From NCBI RefSeq assembly GCF_024320865.1, contig NZ_JANDBD010000007.1, positions 62,001 through 126,000 on the forward strand: DNA of 64,000 nt. The letters are read 5' to 3'. This stretch comes from Mycolicibacterium arenosum. Its GTDB lineage: Bacteria > Actinomycetota > Actinomycetes > Mycobacteriales > Mycobacteriaceae. The notes beneath the pieces are model-generated. The model saw nothing but the letters and a program-made list of their open reading frames with translations, was not told the DNA's origin and did no database searches. Position 1 is the first letter of the stretch. Each line of letters opens with the position of its first letter. The position numbers and the translations under genes were made by a program. Shown piece after piece: positions 41,034 through 50,800 of the stretch.

Positions 41034-43042
41034 GGTCTGGGGAATCCTGTCAGCACGTACCAGCCGCCCTGTCCGTCGCCTTTCAGAACCACTCTAACGC
41101 CGGTACCTGCAACGGTCTCCGCGCTGCCGCGTTCAAGTATCGCTCCGCCGCTGAAAGGCGCATCAAGTTCAAGGTAACGGACGGCTCCGTTCGTCAACCA
41201 GTTATCAATAGCCTCTTGATTGCGTTGGAGCGCCGTGCTGACAGCCGAGGCCGCCTCGTCGGCCGACGTAAAGGTCGATACCTCCTGAAGTCGCGTTGTC
41301 TCCAGGCGTGCTGCCAGGTCGCCGGGAGTTTGGGCGACGTGGCGCTCCAGGAGATGCCCACCGGCGCTTTCGCTCGTGGTCAGAAGTGCGGCAGTGTCTT
41401 CAATTCCGAACGGCACAACGGAACCGGTGTCTCCGCCCACGTGATTGGTGCCCGGTGCATCTGCAGCGTGATGCGGTACTACGTCTGTGACGCCGTGCCC
41501 GCCGCTCGGAACGTCCTCGACTTGCGCATGTGGTGTCGGGCCGTCGTCGAAGTGGCGAGATACGCCGGCAAGGGCATCGAGCCCGTAGTCCACACCTTCG
41601 GCGAGAGGTTTGACGCCGGGGAGGGGGACCATCCCCGCGGCGTCGAGCACCGCTTGCGTTCGGTCGGCCACGGAGTGCTCGCCCCAATTGGTGAACACAT
41701 CGATGTCCTTGGCCACATCGGGTATGAAACCGAGGCTCCCTTCGCTCAGCGCGCGGCTGCCCTCGACGAATGTCGACGGTTCCGGCGGGAACGACTGCAC
41801 GTCAACATTTTCCGGGAGCGCTGGAATTGGCGAGGGTTGGCCACCGGATTCAGCCGCGGCCTGGTTGAGATCGTCCAGGATCGCGCTCTGCTCAGTCAGT
41901 TCACGCCGGGCGTCGAACACAACGTGGCTCAACGGGTCGGTGACGTCGTGGCCGGGACCAGCCCCCGCTCCGTGCGTGTAAGTCTGCCCCGCAGCAGCGT
42001 CCAACTCGGCCTGGGCGGCGTCGAGCGTTTGGCGGGCACCGTCCACTCGCACGGCCTGTCGATCGAGCACCGATGGGTCTGCCCCCACGATTGGGGCGGC
42101 CAAGGGTGAACGGGTGTAGCGCCCGTCCTTGGCCTCTCCGTTGCCGGTGTGTTGGGCCAAGATCGTATCCAGTGCGCTCGGCGGCGGAGTCGGGCTGAGG
42201 ACTTCGGGAAGCCCGCCAGGCTTTTCGTCGCCGTGCTCACCCGGCGGGGCTTCTTCGGGATTCAGCAGATCTTCGAGCCCGCCGCCGACACTGCCGGCTC
42301 CCGGCGCCATTCCCTCGGGTTTGGCGTAGGGAGTCTTCGTCGCTTCTTCCACCGAACGGGGCACCGGGAACGGCCCAATCTGCCCTTGAGTTGTGCCGGG
42401 TTTACTGTCCGGCTCGGATTTGCCTACTTCGGCCGTGTTCTCTGTGGGACCGAATCCGATCTCGTTGTCGACGAGTTGCACCGAGGGCTCGCCGTCGAAC
42501 CGAATCCCCTCCAGCTCAACGGCTTTGTTCTGGAGCCGTCGGCCGACGAGGCGGTCTGTTTGAACGAGCTGCTCGGTGGTCCAGCGGATATCCTCGGCGT
42601 GCTCGATCGCAGCGGTCCGCCGGGCGGCCATCGTGGCCGGGTCGACCTCGCGGGTATCGCTGACCGACAGATCTTCACCGACACGAAATCCGTCGCCCTC
42701 GGCTTCGGAGATGGCTTCCAGGGCAGCCCTTTTGGCGGCTCGCACGTCATGGCCACCGTTCTCCGCTACGGCGGCCGCCTCGGCCTGAACATCGCTCTGC
42801 AAGCGAACCACCGCGATGTCTGAAAGCGCGCGGTCCAGCGCGGCATCCTTCGCGTCACCCTCCCACGTTGTGCCGCCGGGGGCCGCGATGTTCTGGCGGT
42901 GCTGCTCGAAGACCCTGACGGACTGGCCGCCCAACCTACGCAAATGTGCCGCCACGTCGTCGAGGTGCTGGATTGGCCAGCCTTCGACCTCGGAGCGGGT
43001 GGGCGCAGGGCCGCCCGATCCGGAGGGCACTGCCGCGCTCAC
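41030..43042 (-). CDS. Secreted toxin with C-terminal RNase A-like (CdiA-CT) domain
   Basis: A 670-aa polymorphic toxin. I chose the GTG at 43042, which overlaps the stop of the EspC-like gene by four bases. The N-terminal helical region (GWPIQHLDDVAAHLRRLGG then GGTTWEGDAKDAALDRALSD) looks like a WXG/EspB-type secretion domain. A Pro/Gly/Glu-rich middle (about 240-370) links it to a pre-toxin region and the C-terminal domain (about 560-670): GGHLLERHVAQTPGDLAARL, STFTSADEAASAVSTALQRN, and GVRVVLKGDGQGGWYVLTGF. That layout matches the bacterial RNase A-like toxin domain of CdiA proteins, in which the His and Lys/Tyr residues cleave RNA. No signal peptide, so export via an ESX system is likely. 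Immunity gene overlaps its stop. Confidence 0.85.
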   Translation of the reverse strand: MSAAVPSGSGGPAPTRSEVEGWPIQHLDDVAAHLRRLGGQSVRVFEQHRQNIAAPGGTTWEGDAKDAALDRALSDIAVVRLQSDVQAEAAAVAENGGHDVRAAKRAALEAISEAEGDGFRVGEDLSVSDTREVDPATMAARRTAAIEHAEDIRWTTEQLVQTDRLVGRRLQNKAVELEGIRFDGEPSVQLVDNEIGFGPTENTAEVGKSEPDSKPGTTQGQIGPFPVPRSVEEATKTPYAKPEGMAPGAGSVGGGLEDLLNPEEAPPGEHGDEKPGGLPEVLSPTPPPSALDTILAQHTGNGEAKDGRYTRSPLAAPIVGADPSVLDRQAVRVDGARQTLDAAQAELDAAAGQTYTHGAGAGPGHDVTDPLSHVVFDARRELTEQSAILDDLNQAAAESGGQPSPIPALPENVDVQSFPPEPSTFVEGSRALSEGSLGFIPDVAKDIDVFTNWGEHSVADRTQAVLDAAGMVPLPGVKPLAEGVDYGLDALAGVSRHFDDGPTPHAQVEDVPSGGHGVTDVVPHHAADAPGTNHVGGDTGSVVPFGIEDTAALLTTSESAGGHLLERHVAQTPGDLAARLETTRLQEVSTFTSADEAASAVSTALQRNQEAIDNWLTNGAVRYLELDAPFSGGAILERGSAETVAGTGVRVVLKGDGQGGWYVLTGFPRP

Positions 43043-43314
43043 ACGGTGACCACCAAGGTGGCTGCGCCGTCGGAGTCGGTGGTGTCGTAGCAAGCGCTAC
43101 ACGCCGACAGGTCGTCAGCCTGGCCGCCGATGCGCTGAGATTGACGGATACGCACTAACCGGGTGGCGGCCAGGACGGCGGCCACCCCTGCCTGACTCGG
43201 GTGGGCGCCCGAGACACCTTCGAAGTTGGCCGTGGCCAACTCCTCGGCGATGACATCACTGTTAGCGGCCGCGATCCTCAGGCCGTCTGTGTTCACGTTC
43301 AGTTCGTAAGACAT
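43039..43314 (-). CDS. EspC-like small secretion partner
   Basis: A 91-aa protein; the ATG at 43314 starts MSYELNVNTDGLRIAAANSD, typical of EspC/DUF2580-type ESX-associated proteins in which an N-terminal helix is followed by a W/G turn. Downstream: VIAEELATANFEGVSGAHPS and QAGVAAVLAATRLVRIRQSQ, then a Ser/Cys-rich C-terminus SACSACYDTTDSDG. It is the first gene of the toxin operon and overlaps the toxin start (GTGA), so it probably forms a helical pair with the toxin's N-terminus and guides it to an ESX secretion channel. No ESX core genes are in this window. Confidence 0.78.
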   Translation of the reverse strand: MSYELNVNTDGLRIAAANSDVIAEELATANFEGVSGAHPSQAGVAAVLAATRLVRIRQSQRIGGQADDLSACSACYDTTDSDGAATLVVTV

Positions 43315-43387
43315 CCCAATCCCCACCAGCTAACTGAATCACCTTGACGCTATCTCACGTTTCCCAGTCCGATCGACACAAGATTGC

Positions 43388-43888
43388 CGGCTCGGGTTGA
43401 CCTCGTCGGGGTTCGGGCTGCTGCTGGGAGCGCTCGGAGCGGGAGCCGTGGTGGCGACGGCGGCGGTCGCGCTGGTGCCGAGCTTCGCCGCGGTGTTCGC
43501 GGCCCTGGTGGTGGGCGGGGCATCTTGGTTGCTGACGCTGTCGACGCTCAACGCGTCGATGCAGCTGAGCCTGCCCGCGTGGGTCCGTGCTCGCGGGCTC
43601 TCGGTGTACCAGCTGACCTTCATGGGCGGGCAGGCGCTGAGCTCGGTGCTGTGGGGCGTGATCGCCGGGGCCACAAGCAGTTCGGTCAGCCTGCTGACGA
43701 GCGCGGGGCTGCTGGTGGTGTGCGGCCTGTCGTCGCCGTGGTGGCCGTTGCACGCCAAGACCAGCGATCTGGACCTGACGCATTCGGCGCACTGGCCCGA
43801 GCCGACGCTCGTCGAAGAAGCCGTGGAGCGCTTCGTCGACGGTGAGGCGGTGTCGGAGCACTACCTGGCGGTGCGGGACGTGGGGTGA
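43388..43888 (+). pseudogene. Decayed copy of the MFS transporter 3' half
   Basis: The frame reads RLGLTSSGFGLLLGALGAGA, then VVGGASWLLTLSTLNASMQL, SLPAWVRARGLSVYQLTFMG and ends SEHYLAVRDVG, closely matching the C-terminal half of the intact MFS protein (37841-39439). Two in-frame deletions remove about 30 residues after GAGAV and about 70 residues before EEAVER. The DNA after the stop (TGACTGCGCGGCACCGTCAC) is identical in both copies for 22 bases. There is no start codon context and no N-terminal half. It is either a tandem-duplication product or a paralogue fragment brought in with the toxin island. Confidence 0.85.
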
Positions 43889-43901
43889 CTGCGCGGCACC
43901 G

Positions 43902-44984
43902 TCACCGCGACGTCTTCTCGCACTGCTTCCAGAAACTGGTGAACGAGGCGTAGGACTTCTTCGGCACGTCGGGGAACATGAGCGGCATCTCGTCGGCGGT
44001 ACCCCGCCAATGCGACACCGACGGGTGGCCCATGAACGTCACGTCCTGCCCGAGGTCGAGATCGTCGAAATCGGCGACAACCACGCGGGCGCCCGGAATC
44101 TCCCGTGCGCAGCGCAGTAGGTAGTCGGTAACCATCGGCGAGACCGGGAAGCGAGCGAACCAGCTCGGCTCCAGTAGGACGATCCTGTTCGCGTCGACGT
44201 TGTCGCGCCACGCCGTGTTCAGCCAGAACGAGTGGTAGAGCAGCGTTGGTTTCGCCGGATCGATCGACGGGTCGTCGCTCGGCGGCGGCGACCACTGCAG
44301 GTCGAGGTCTGCGCGCTCGGCGAGGAGGTCGGGCACCGCCATCTCGGCGAGCACACCGTAACCGTGATCGATGATGGTGCCGTGCTGCCGCAGCGGTGAG
44401 TACTTGTTGATGTTCTGCTGGGCCGGTACGTACTTCTTGTGGCTGTTGGTGCCCGCCACCCACTGCCAGGACAGGCTGTTACTGGCGGGATCACCGTCGA
44501 GCAGGTGGTAGTAGAGCCACCGGGCGGGCTCCCACCAGTGGGTGCGGCCGAGGTTGCATATCAACCCCGCCAACCACATTCGTTCGTGGTTGTGCATGTA
44601 GCCGGTGTCGTAGAGACCGTGGATGGCGGTGTCGAACGCATCGACTCCGGTCTCGGCGTCAAGGACGGCCCGAGGGATTCGCCGTGAACTGACAGGATGC
44701 TGCTCGCGCTTCACGTCGCTGAAGATGCGGTCACCGAGGAACGTCCACTCGCGCTGCCAGTACTCGCGCCACGTCAACTCGAAGACGAACTTGTAGGCCT
44801 GGCTGGGGGTGTGCCGAGCGAGGATCTGATCCCGGATCTCGGGCAGTGTGACCAGCCCGCGCGTGAGGTAGGGCGAGATCCGAGTGCCGCCGTCGGTGAA
44901 GTTGCGCGTCCTGGCATACCGCCCGGCGTTGATCCGCGACACCTGATCGAGCACATCCTGGCGAGACACCGCGAACGACTCCAC
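43902..44984 (-). CDS. Photolyase/cryptochrome-like FAD protein with permuted layout
   Basis: A 360-aa protein from GTG 44984; the frame is open upstream but that part lacks homology-like character. It begins almost directly with the photolyase FAD domain: GTRISPYLTRGLVTLPEI (FAD-binding Ser/Thr), WREYWQREW, GYMHNHERMWLAGLICNLGR, and LDGDPASNSLSWQWVAGT. The classical N-terminal alpha/beta antenna domain is absent, but the C-terminal 100 residues (PTLLYHSFWLNTAWRDNVDA, RIVLLEPSWFARFPVSP, RVVVADFDDLDLG) look like a small Rossmann-type domain, so the order may be permuted. It could repair UV photoproducts or act as a light sensor. The gene converges with the MFS remnant, within the repeated 22-bp flank. 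Confidence 0.75.
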   Translation of the reverse strand: MESFAVSRQDVLDQVSRINAGRYARTRNFTDGGTRISPYLTRGLVTLPEIRDQILARHTPSQAYKFVFELTWREYWQREWTFLGDRIFSDVKREQHPVSSRRIPRAVLDAETGVDAFDTAIHGLYDTGYMHNHERMWLAGLICNLGRTHWWEPARWLYYHLLDGDPASNSLSWQWVAGTNSHKKYVPAQQNINKYSPLRQHGTIIDHGYGVLAEMAVPDLLAERADLDLQWSPPPSDDPSIDPAKPTLLYHSFWLNTAWRDNVDANRIVLLEPSWFARFPVSPMVTDYLLRCAREIPGARVVVADFDDLDLGQDVTFMGHPSVSHWRGTADEMPLMFPDVPKKSYASFTSFWKQCEKTSR

Positions 44985-45239
44985 CCCGCCGAGGTTAGCC
45001 GCGGGGTCGGACAGGCCGGAGTTGCGGGAATTGGTGGGAGCTCGTTGTGCGCGAGTACCGCTCGGCACTCGGCGACCTGCCCCGGCCCGAACGTCTGGAC
45101 CACACCTTCGCTGGGAGACACGGGCTGGACGGAGTAGTGGGCTGGTGAACGTCCCGGCACGTAACGCGCTCGGCCACCCTGGATTGGGCGACGAGTCCAA
45201 ATCGCTGGATTTCGAGTCTCCGGCTCCTAGGCTCGTCAC

Positions 45240-47852
45240 ATGCGATTGTCGTGGCCGTTAATAGGCAGGCAGGGGGAACTGCGCACGTTGGCCGCTGTGA
45301 TCTCAGGCGTCGACGCGTCCGGTGCTCTCATCCGAGGGCCGGAGGGCGTCGGGAAGAGCCGACTCGCCCGCGAGGCGCTGACGGCCGCCGCGGCGACGGG
45401 ATGCGCGACCCGCACCGCGGCGGGCACCTCGTCGGCGCGCAATGTGCCACTCGGCGCCTTCACAGCGTGGGCGCCTTCGGGCGTAACCGACACCGTCGGG
45501 TTGGTTCGCGGCGTCATCGAGGCGCTGACCAGCGCGCCGCCGGCCGCGAAGGCGGTTCTCGCCGTAGACGACGCGCATCTGCTCGACGATCTGTCCACCT
45601 TCGTCGTGCACCAGATCGTACTGCGCCGATCGGCAACCGTACTGCTCACCGTTCGCGACGACGTGCTCGTCGGCGAGGCGACCAGGGAGATCTGGCGGTC
45701 CGGCGCCATCGAGCGGCTCGAACTACGGGAACTGTCCTTGGACGACACGCGCACGTTGCTGGAGGCGACGCTCGGAGGCCCGTTCGACGGTGACTCTGCG
45801 CTCCGGCTGTGGCAGTTGACGCGTGGCAACACGCTGTACCTGCAGAACATCGTGGAGCAGGAGGTCACCGACGGCCGGATCGTGGAGCAACACGGATGCT
45901 GGCGATGGATCGGCGACCCGATCCTGCCGCCAGGTCTGGTCGAGCTCATCGAGTGCCGTGTCGGCGCACTGCCCGAGCGGCTCGCAGACGTCGTCGACAC
46001 GCTCGCGGTCGGGGAACCCATCGAGCTTGCGACGCTGTCGCGGCTCACCGAGGCCGAGGCGATCGAAGAGGCGGAGACCCGCGGGCTGATAACGCTCCAC
46101 CCGGCGGGCAACGGCGTCGAGGTGCGCTTGGCGCATCCCCTCTACGGGGAGTCACGCCGCACGCTCGCGCCGCGGACCCGGTTGCGGCGACTGCGCGGAC
46201 GGGTCGTCACGGAACTCGGAGCGAACGTCGACGGTGACGATGTGCGCAACGTGGTGCGTCGCGGCGCGCTGAGCCTCGACTGCGATCTGGCACCCGACCC
46301 CCAGCTGCTGGTCGACGCGGCGCGCGGCGCGGTGTGGCTGGGAGACCTGTCCCTCGCCGATCAGCTCGCCCAAGCGGCCAGCGCGGCGGGAGCCGGACCC
46401 GAGCCGAGCCTGGTTCGCGCGCATGCTCTTTCGTGGCTGGGCCGCGGGGAGGACGCTGCCGCGGTGCTGGCAGCCGTCCCCTACGATGACCTGACCGACC
46501 ACGATCGCGCCAGGTTCACCTTTCTGCAGTGCAGCAACATGCTGTGGGCACTGGGTGATCCGGCGCGCGCCAAGGCGCTCGCCGACGACGCATCTCGTCG
46601 GACACCCCGAGACGCGCGCATGTACATCGACGCGTTCCACAGCGTGTACTGGTTCGCGGTGGATCAGCCGGCGGCGGCACTCGAGGCCGCCGAACACCTC
46701 GTCCCGAACGACCTTCCCGTGGTGGGCGCGGAGGTTGCGTGGGCGGTGGCGCAGATGTCGGCCGACGCGGGCCGCACGACGCGCGCCATCTCGGCCGCGC
46801 ACGCCGGCTACGCCGCGGCGACGCGTTCGCTCGACGCACCGCACACCAGGTTCAACATCGCCGACGCCGAAGTAGGGGCGCTGCTGCTCGCCGGGCGCAT
46901 CAGCGAGGCCCGAGAGGTCGCCGTTCGCGTACGCGACCAGTCGAGGAACCTTCCAGGGGCCGCGCACCTGCTGGGCGACGCGGTGGCCGGTCGGGCCGCG
47001 CTCGCCGCCGGCGATCTGCGCGTAGCGCTCCCACTGCTGCGGCAGGCGGCAGAGTCGTTGCTGGCCATGCACCCGATCGGCTGGGGTTACCGCTACGGAT
47101 TTCCCTACGTGACCGCGCTCGCCGCGGTCGGGATGACCACCGAGGCCGCGACCGCTCTGGCCGCGCTCGGCAGGGTGAACCGCGGGTTCCGATCGCTGGA
47201 TTACGAACGAGGCCTCGCGCGAGCCTGGGTTGCGGCGGCCGAGGGTGCCGTCACCGAGGCGCGCGCCGTTCTGTTGGCAGAGGCCGAAAAGGCACGGGCT
47301 ACAGGGAGGTTCGCGGCGGAGGTGTTCTGCCTGCAGCTCGCCGTGCAATTCGGCGACCGTACCGCGGCAGCGCGGTTGCTGGAGCTGACAGCCGTGGTCG
47401 AAGGTCCGCGGGTCGCGGTGGCAGCACGGTTCGCGGCGGCCCTTGCCGTCGGGGATGCCGAGGGACTTGCGACCGCGTCGCAGGAATTCGAGCGGATGGA
47501 CGATCTGGTCGCCGCCATCGACGCCGCCGCTCACACCGCGCTCGCCTACCGCAGTCAGGACAGGCGCGGGTCGGCCCTCACGTGGTCGACGCGGGCGGAC
47601 GCGCTCGCGGAGCGTTGCGGAGTTTCGACGCCGGCGCTACGCCAGGCCAGTGAATCGTTGCCATTGACCGATCGCGAGATCGAGATCGCGATGCTCATCG
47701 GCGAGGGCCTAACGAACCGCGCCATCGCCGAGCGGCTGACGCTGTCAGTGCGCACGGTCGAGAGCCATGTGTTTCGGGCGATGAAGAAAGCCGGCAGCAC
47801 CAGCCGCGACGAGCTGGGCGCACTGCTGCGGCAACGCACGGCGACTCGCTAG
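45240..47852 (+). CDS. LuxR-family LAL regulator with AAA ATPase domain
   Basis: An 870-aa regulator. The N-terminal ATPase has a Walker A motif (IRGPEGVGKSRLAREAL, near residue 32) and Walker B in AVLAVDDAHLLDD. The long middle is a TPR-like helical repeat region. The C-terminal 65 residues form the LuxR helix-turn-helix: LTDREIEIAMLIGEGLTNRA then ERLTLSVRTVESHVFRAMKK. This is the large ATP-binding LuxR (LAL) architecture, and it lacks the cyclase domain found in its two neighbours. It is divergent from the photolyase gene (255 bp apart) and convergent with the first cyclase regulator; their stops overlap in a CTAG. It is the third ATPase regulator in 13 kb and may control the adjacent biosynthetic locus. 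Confidence 0.9.
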   Translation: MRLSWPLIGRQGELRTLAAVISGVDASGALIRGPEGVGKSRLAREALTAAAATGCATRTAAGTSSARNVPLGAFTAWAPSGVTDTVGLVRGVIEALTSAPPAAKAVLAVDDAHLLDDLSTFVVHQIVLRRSATVLLTVRDDVLVGEATREIWRSGAIERLELRELSLDDTRTLLEATLGGPFDGDSALRLWQLTRGNTLYLQNIVEQEVTDGRIVEQHGCWRWIGDPILPPGLVELIECRVGALPERLADVVDTLAVGEPIELATLSRLTEAEAIEEAETRGLITLHPAGNGVEVRLAHPLYGESRRTLAPRTRLRRLRGRVVTELGANVDGDDVRNVVRRGALSLDCDLAPDPQLLVDAARGAVWLGDLSLADQLAQAASAAGAGPEPSLVRAHALSWLGRGEDAAAVLAAVPYDDLTDHDRARFTFLQCSNMLWALGDPARAKALADDASRRTPRDARMYIDAFHSVYWFAVDQPAAALEAAEHLVPNDLPVVGAEVAWAVAQMSADAGRTTRAISAAHAGYAAATRSLDAPHTRFNIADAEVGALLLAGRISEAREVAVRVRDQSRNLPGAAHLLGDAVAGRAALAAGDLRVALPLLRQAAESLLAMHPIGWGYRYGFPYVTALAAVGMTTEAATALAALGRVNRGFRSLDYERGLARAWVAAAEGAVTEARAVLLAEAEKARATGRFAAEVFCLQLAVQFGDRTAAARLLELTAVVEGPRVAVAARFAAALAVGDAEGLATASQEFERMDDLVAAIDAAAHTALAYRSQDRRGSALTWSTRADALAERCGVSTPALRQASESLPLTDREIEIAMLIGEGLTNRAIAERLTLSVRTVESHVFRAMKKAGSTSRDELGALLRQRTATR

Positions 47853-50800
47853 AAAATTCGTCGAGCGGCGTCGTTCATCATGTCCCGCGCCCATGAGAGA
47901 TGCCCCTCGAAGTCGAGCGAATCGGCCAATGCGTAGTAGTGCGCCGCCGCGTCTCGGTAGGTCCCCGCATCGTCGCGCGCCCCGGCCAGCAGTGCGCGCA
48001 ACCGCGCCAGGGTGATCTCCACGACGGCCGAACCGTCGTGACGGCTCGTCATACGGCCGATCGCCTCTTCCGCCTCGACGAGATCGGCGTCAGCGCCGCG
48101 CTCGAGGAGCGTCTGCACCAGCATGCTGGCCGCGGCGACGGAATGTCGTCCCGCCCCCTGCAGTTCCGCGACGGCCGCCCGCAACGTCCCCAGTGCGGCA
48201 TCGACGTCGCCGCGCTCGGCCGTCGCGCGAGCGATGAACGCGTCGGCGATCGGTACGAGGAAGGGGCCGTGCTGGCGCAGCACTGTGTCGCGCAACCGCG
48301 CGAGTTGTTCGACTCCGCGGTCCTGCTCGGTCGTCGAGGTCCGGTGCATCAGCGCGATGCTCAACGCGGAACTGGCCAGGACCAGCGCATGGTCGTTGCT
48401 CGCATCGCGGGCGATCCGCACCGCCTCCTCGCCGGCCAGGACCGCGACGTCATCGGCTTGCAACATGCCGTGGAGTATCGCGAGCCCGTGTGTCCAGGCG
48501 ACGACGAACCCGACGGTCGTCGGGTCGCGGTGCCGCGCCATGGCCAAGGCGTCGTGCTGGTCTTGGCGCCATCCGTCCAGGCCCAACCACGACCGCGCAA
48601 CACTGCGCGCCGCGAGTGCCGCGGCTAGCGGCGATCCGACTCCGAAGCCGGCTCCCCTGGTGGGATCACCGTCCGCCAGTTCGACGACGGCATGCGACCA
48701 ACGCAACAATTCGTCGGTCCGACCGGCATCCCCCCAGTTGACGAAGCCGATGACGGCCAGCGCCATGGTCAGGGCGGGCTGGCCTATCGACTCGAGCAGC
48801 GACATCTGCTCGGAGGCCAACGTCGATCCCTCCGGTGATCGGCCGGTGTAGGCCAGTTCGGTGGCCAAACCCGTCATACCGATAGCCAGCGAGACCTTGT
48901 CACCGGCCTGCTCGCAGAGCTCGCGCAACTCCGCGTAGCGCCCCCGAGTCTGCTTGATGTCTTGGGCGTGAAAATCGGTGGCACACAACATCGTCCGAGG
49001 CGCGATGCGCATCGACAGCCGCGCGTCATCGGTGGCGGGCAACGCGTCGGCGAGGCGGCGAGCACGCTCCCAGCTCAGTCGGGCGGCGTCGAGGGCACGC
49101 GTATTCGACCAGACGCCGGCCCGCATGTGCCACCCGTAGGCCGCGTGAATCTCACCGGCACGCTCGAGATGCTGAGCGATGAGCGCCGCGCTCTCATCGA
49201 CGCCGCCGGTGGCACGTTCCTCGATTGCGGCGGCGACGCGCCGATGCCACTTCGCCCGGTCGGATCTCAGCTGCGACTCATAGGCCACGGCACGAATGAG
49301 CGGATGGCGGAAGGCGTATTCGTCGTTCGACGCGACGTGCAACCGGTCGACCATCTCCGCCTGCACGAGTTCATCGAATGCCGGTTCGACACCGAGTGCA
49401 GTCAACAAGCTCACGGTGAATCGGGATCCGATCACTGCAGCCGCCTGCAGGATTCGCTTCGCCGGGACGGTCAGGCCGTCGATGCGGGCGGCGATCGCCG
49501 CCTGCACAGTGGCCGGCACGCGCAGTTCGGCGACGTCCCGTAGGCAGACGCAAGCGCCTCGCTCACCGTCGAGTACGCGGCGCTGCATCAGTTCTCGCAC
49601 CATCTCCTCGGCGAAGAACGGGTTTCCCGCCGCTCGCTCGGTGATGATTCTCTTCAACGAGACGAGCGACGGGTCCGTTCCGAGGAGTTCGTCGAGCAAT
49701 TCGGCGATGGACGAGTCACTCAGCGTCGCGAACGTCAACGTCGTCGCGTCGGCGATCTGCGTCAGCGGTCCGGTGTATTCGGGTCGGAAGGTGACCAACA
49801 CGATCGACGGTGTACTCGACGCGCAGGCGAAGAGTTCGGCGAGCATCGACTCGCTCGCCGAGTCGATCCAATGTGCGTCCTCGACGATGAGGAGCGTCGA
49901 ACCGTCAGTGGCGAGCGCTGAGCTCAGCAACGCGGTCAACCGCCGCCGTCGCGCGTCCGGTTCGACCTCGGGCAGCGGCGCGTCGGCGGCGCCGATGCCC
50001 AGGAGATCGTCGAGCAATCGCACGTCGTCCGCATCGCCGTCGCGGAACTTCTCCCGCACAAGGGTGCGCGCGCGTGCGTCGTCGCCGTCGGCGATGCGAG
50101 TCAGCGCCCGCACCAGATTCGTCACGGCGTGGAAGGGCACCTCACGGGCATGGGATTCGCAGAAGGTCCACACGACCTCGATCCCTCGACCGGCCGCCAT
50201 CGCGGCGGTGTCGCGCGCCGCCCGACTCTTGCCGATACCCGGCGGCCCGACGACGCTCACTACGCCGCCGCGGCCGCCGCCGGCACGACCCACCATGGCG
50301 ACGAGTGCCGCCATCTCCGCGTGCCGACCAACCAGTGTCGACTCCGTGCTTCCGGGCGATCCACGTCGATGGCCGATTGCCAAGAGGCGCCGAACGCGCA
50401 CGGGGTCGTCGACGCCCTTGACGCGCGCCCACTCCGGCTCGGCGAGCACGACGAGGTGCTCCACCAAGTGCACCGTCGACTCCGACAGGACCACCTCTCC
50501 AGGCGGGGCAACGGATTCCATCCGCTGCGCCCATCCGACGTGGCGTCCCGTCGCGGCGTAGCCGAGGACTCCCGAGCCCAGTTCGCCGGCGATCACCAAA
50601 CCCGAGTCGAGGCCCACCCGCAAACGGAGCTCGATGTGATCACGGCGCGCGACGTCGGCCGCCAGCCGACGCGATTCGTCCTGAATAGCCAGGGCTGCAA
50701 GGCATCCTCGCAGCGCATGATCCTCGTGCGCGACGGGTGCACCGAAGATCGCCATCACCCCGTCGCCGGTACCCTGAACGGTTCCGCCGTAGCGGCGGAC

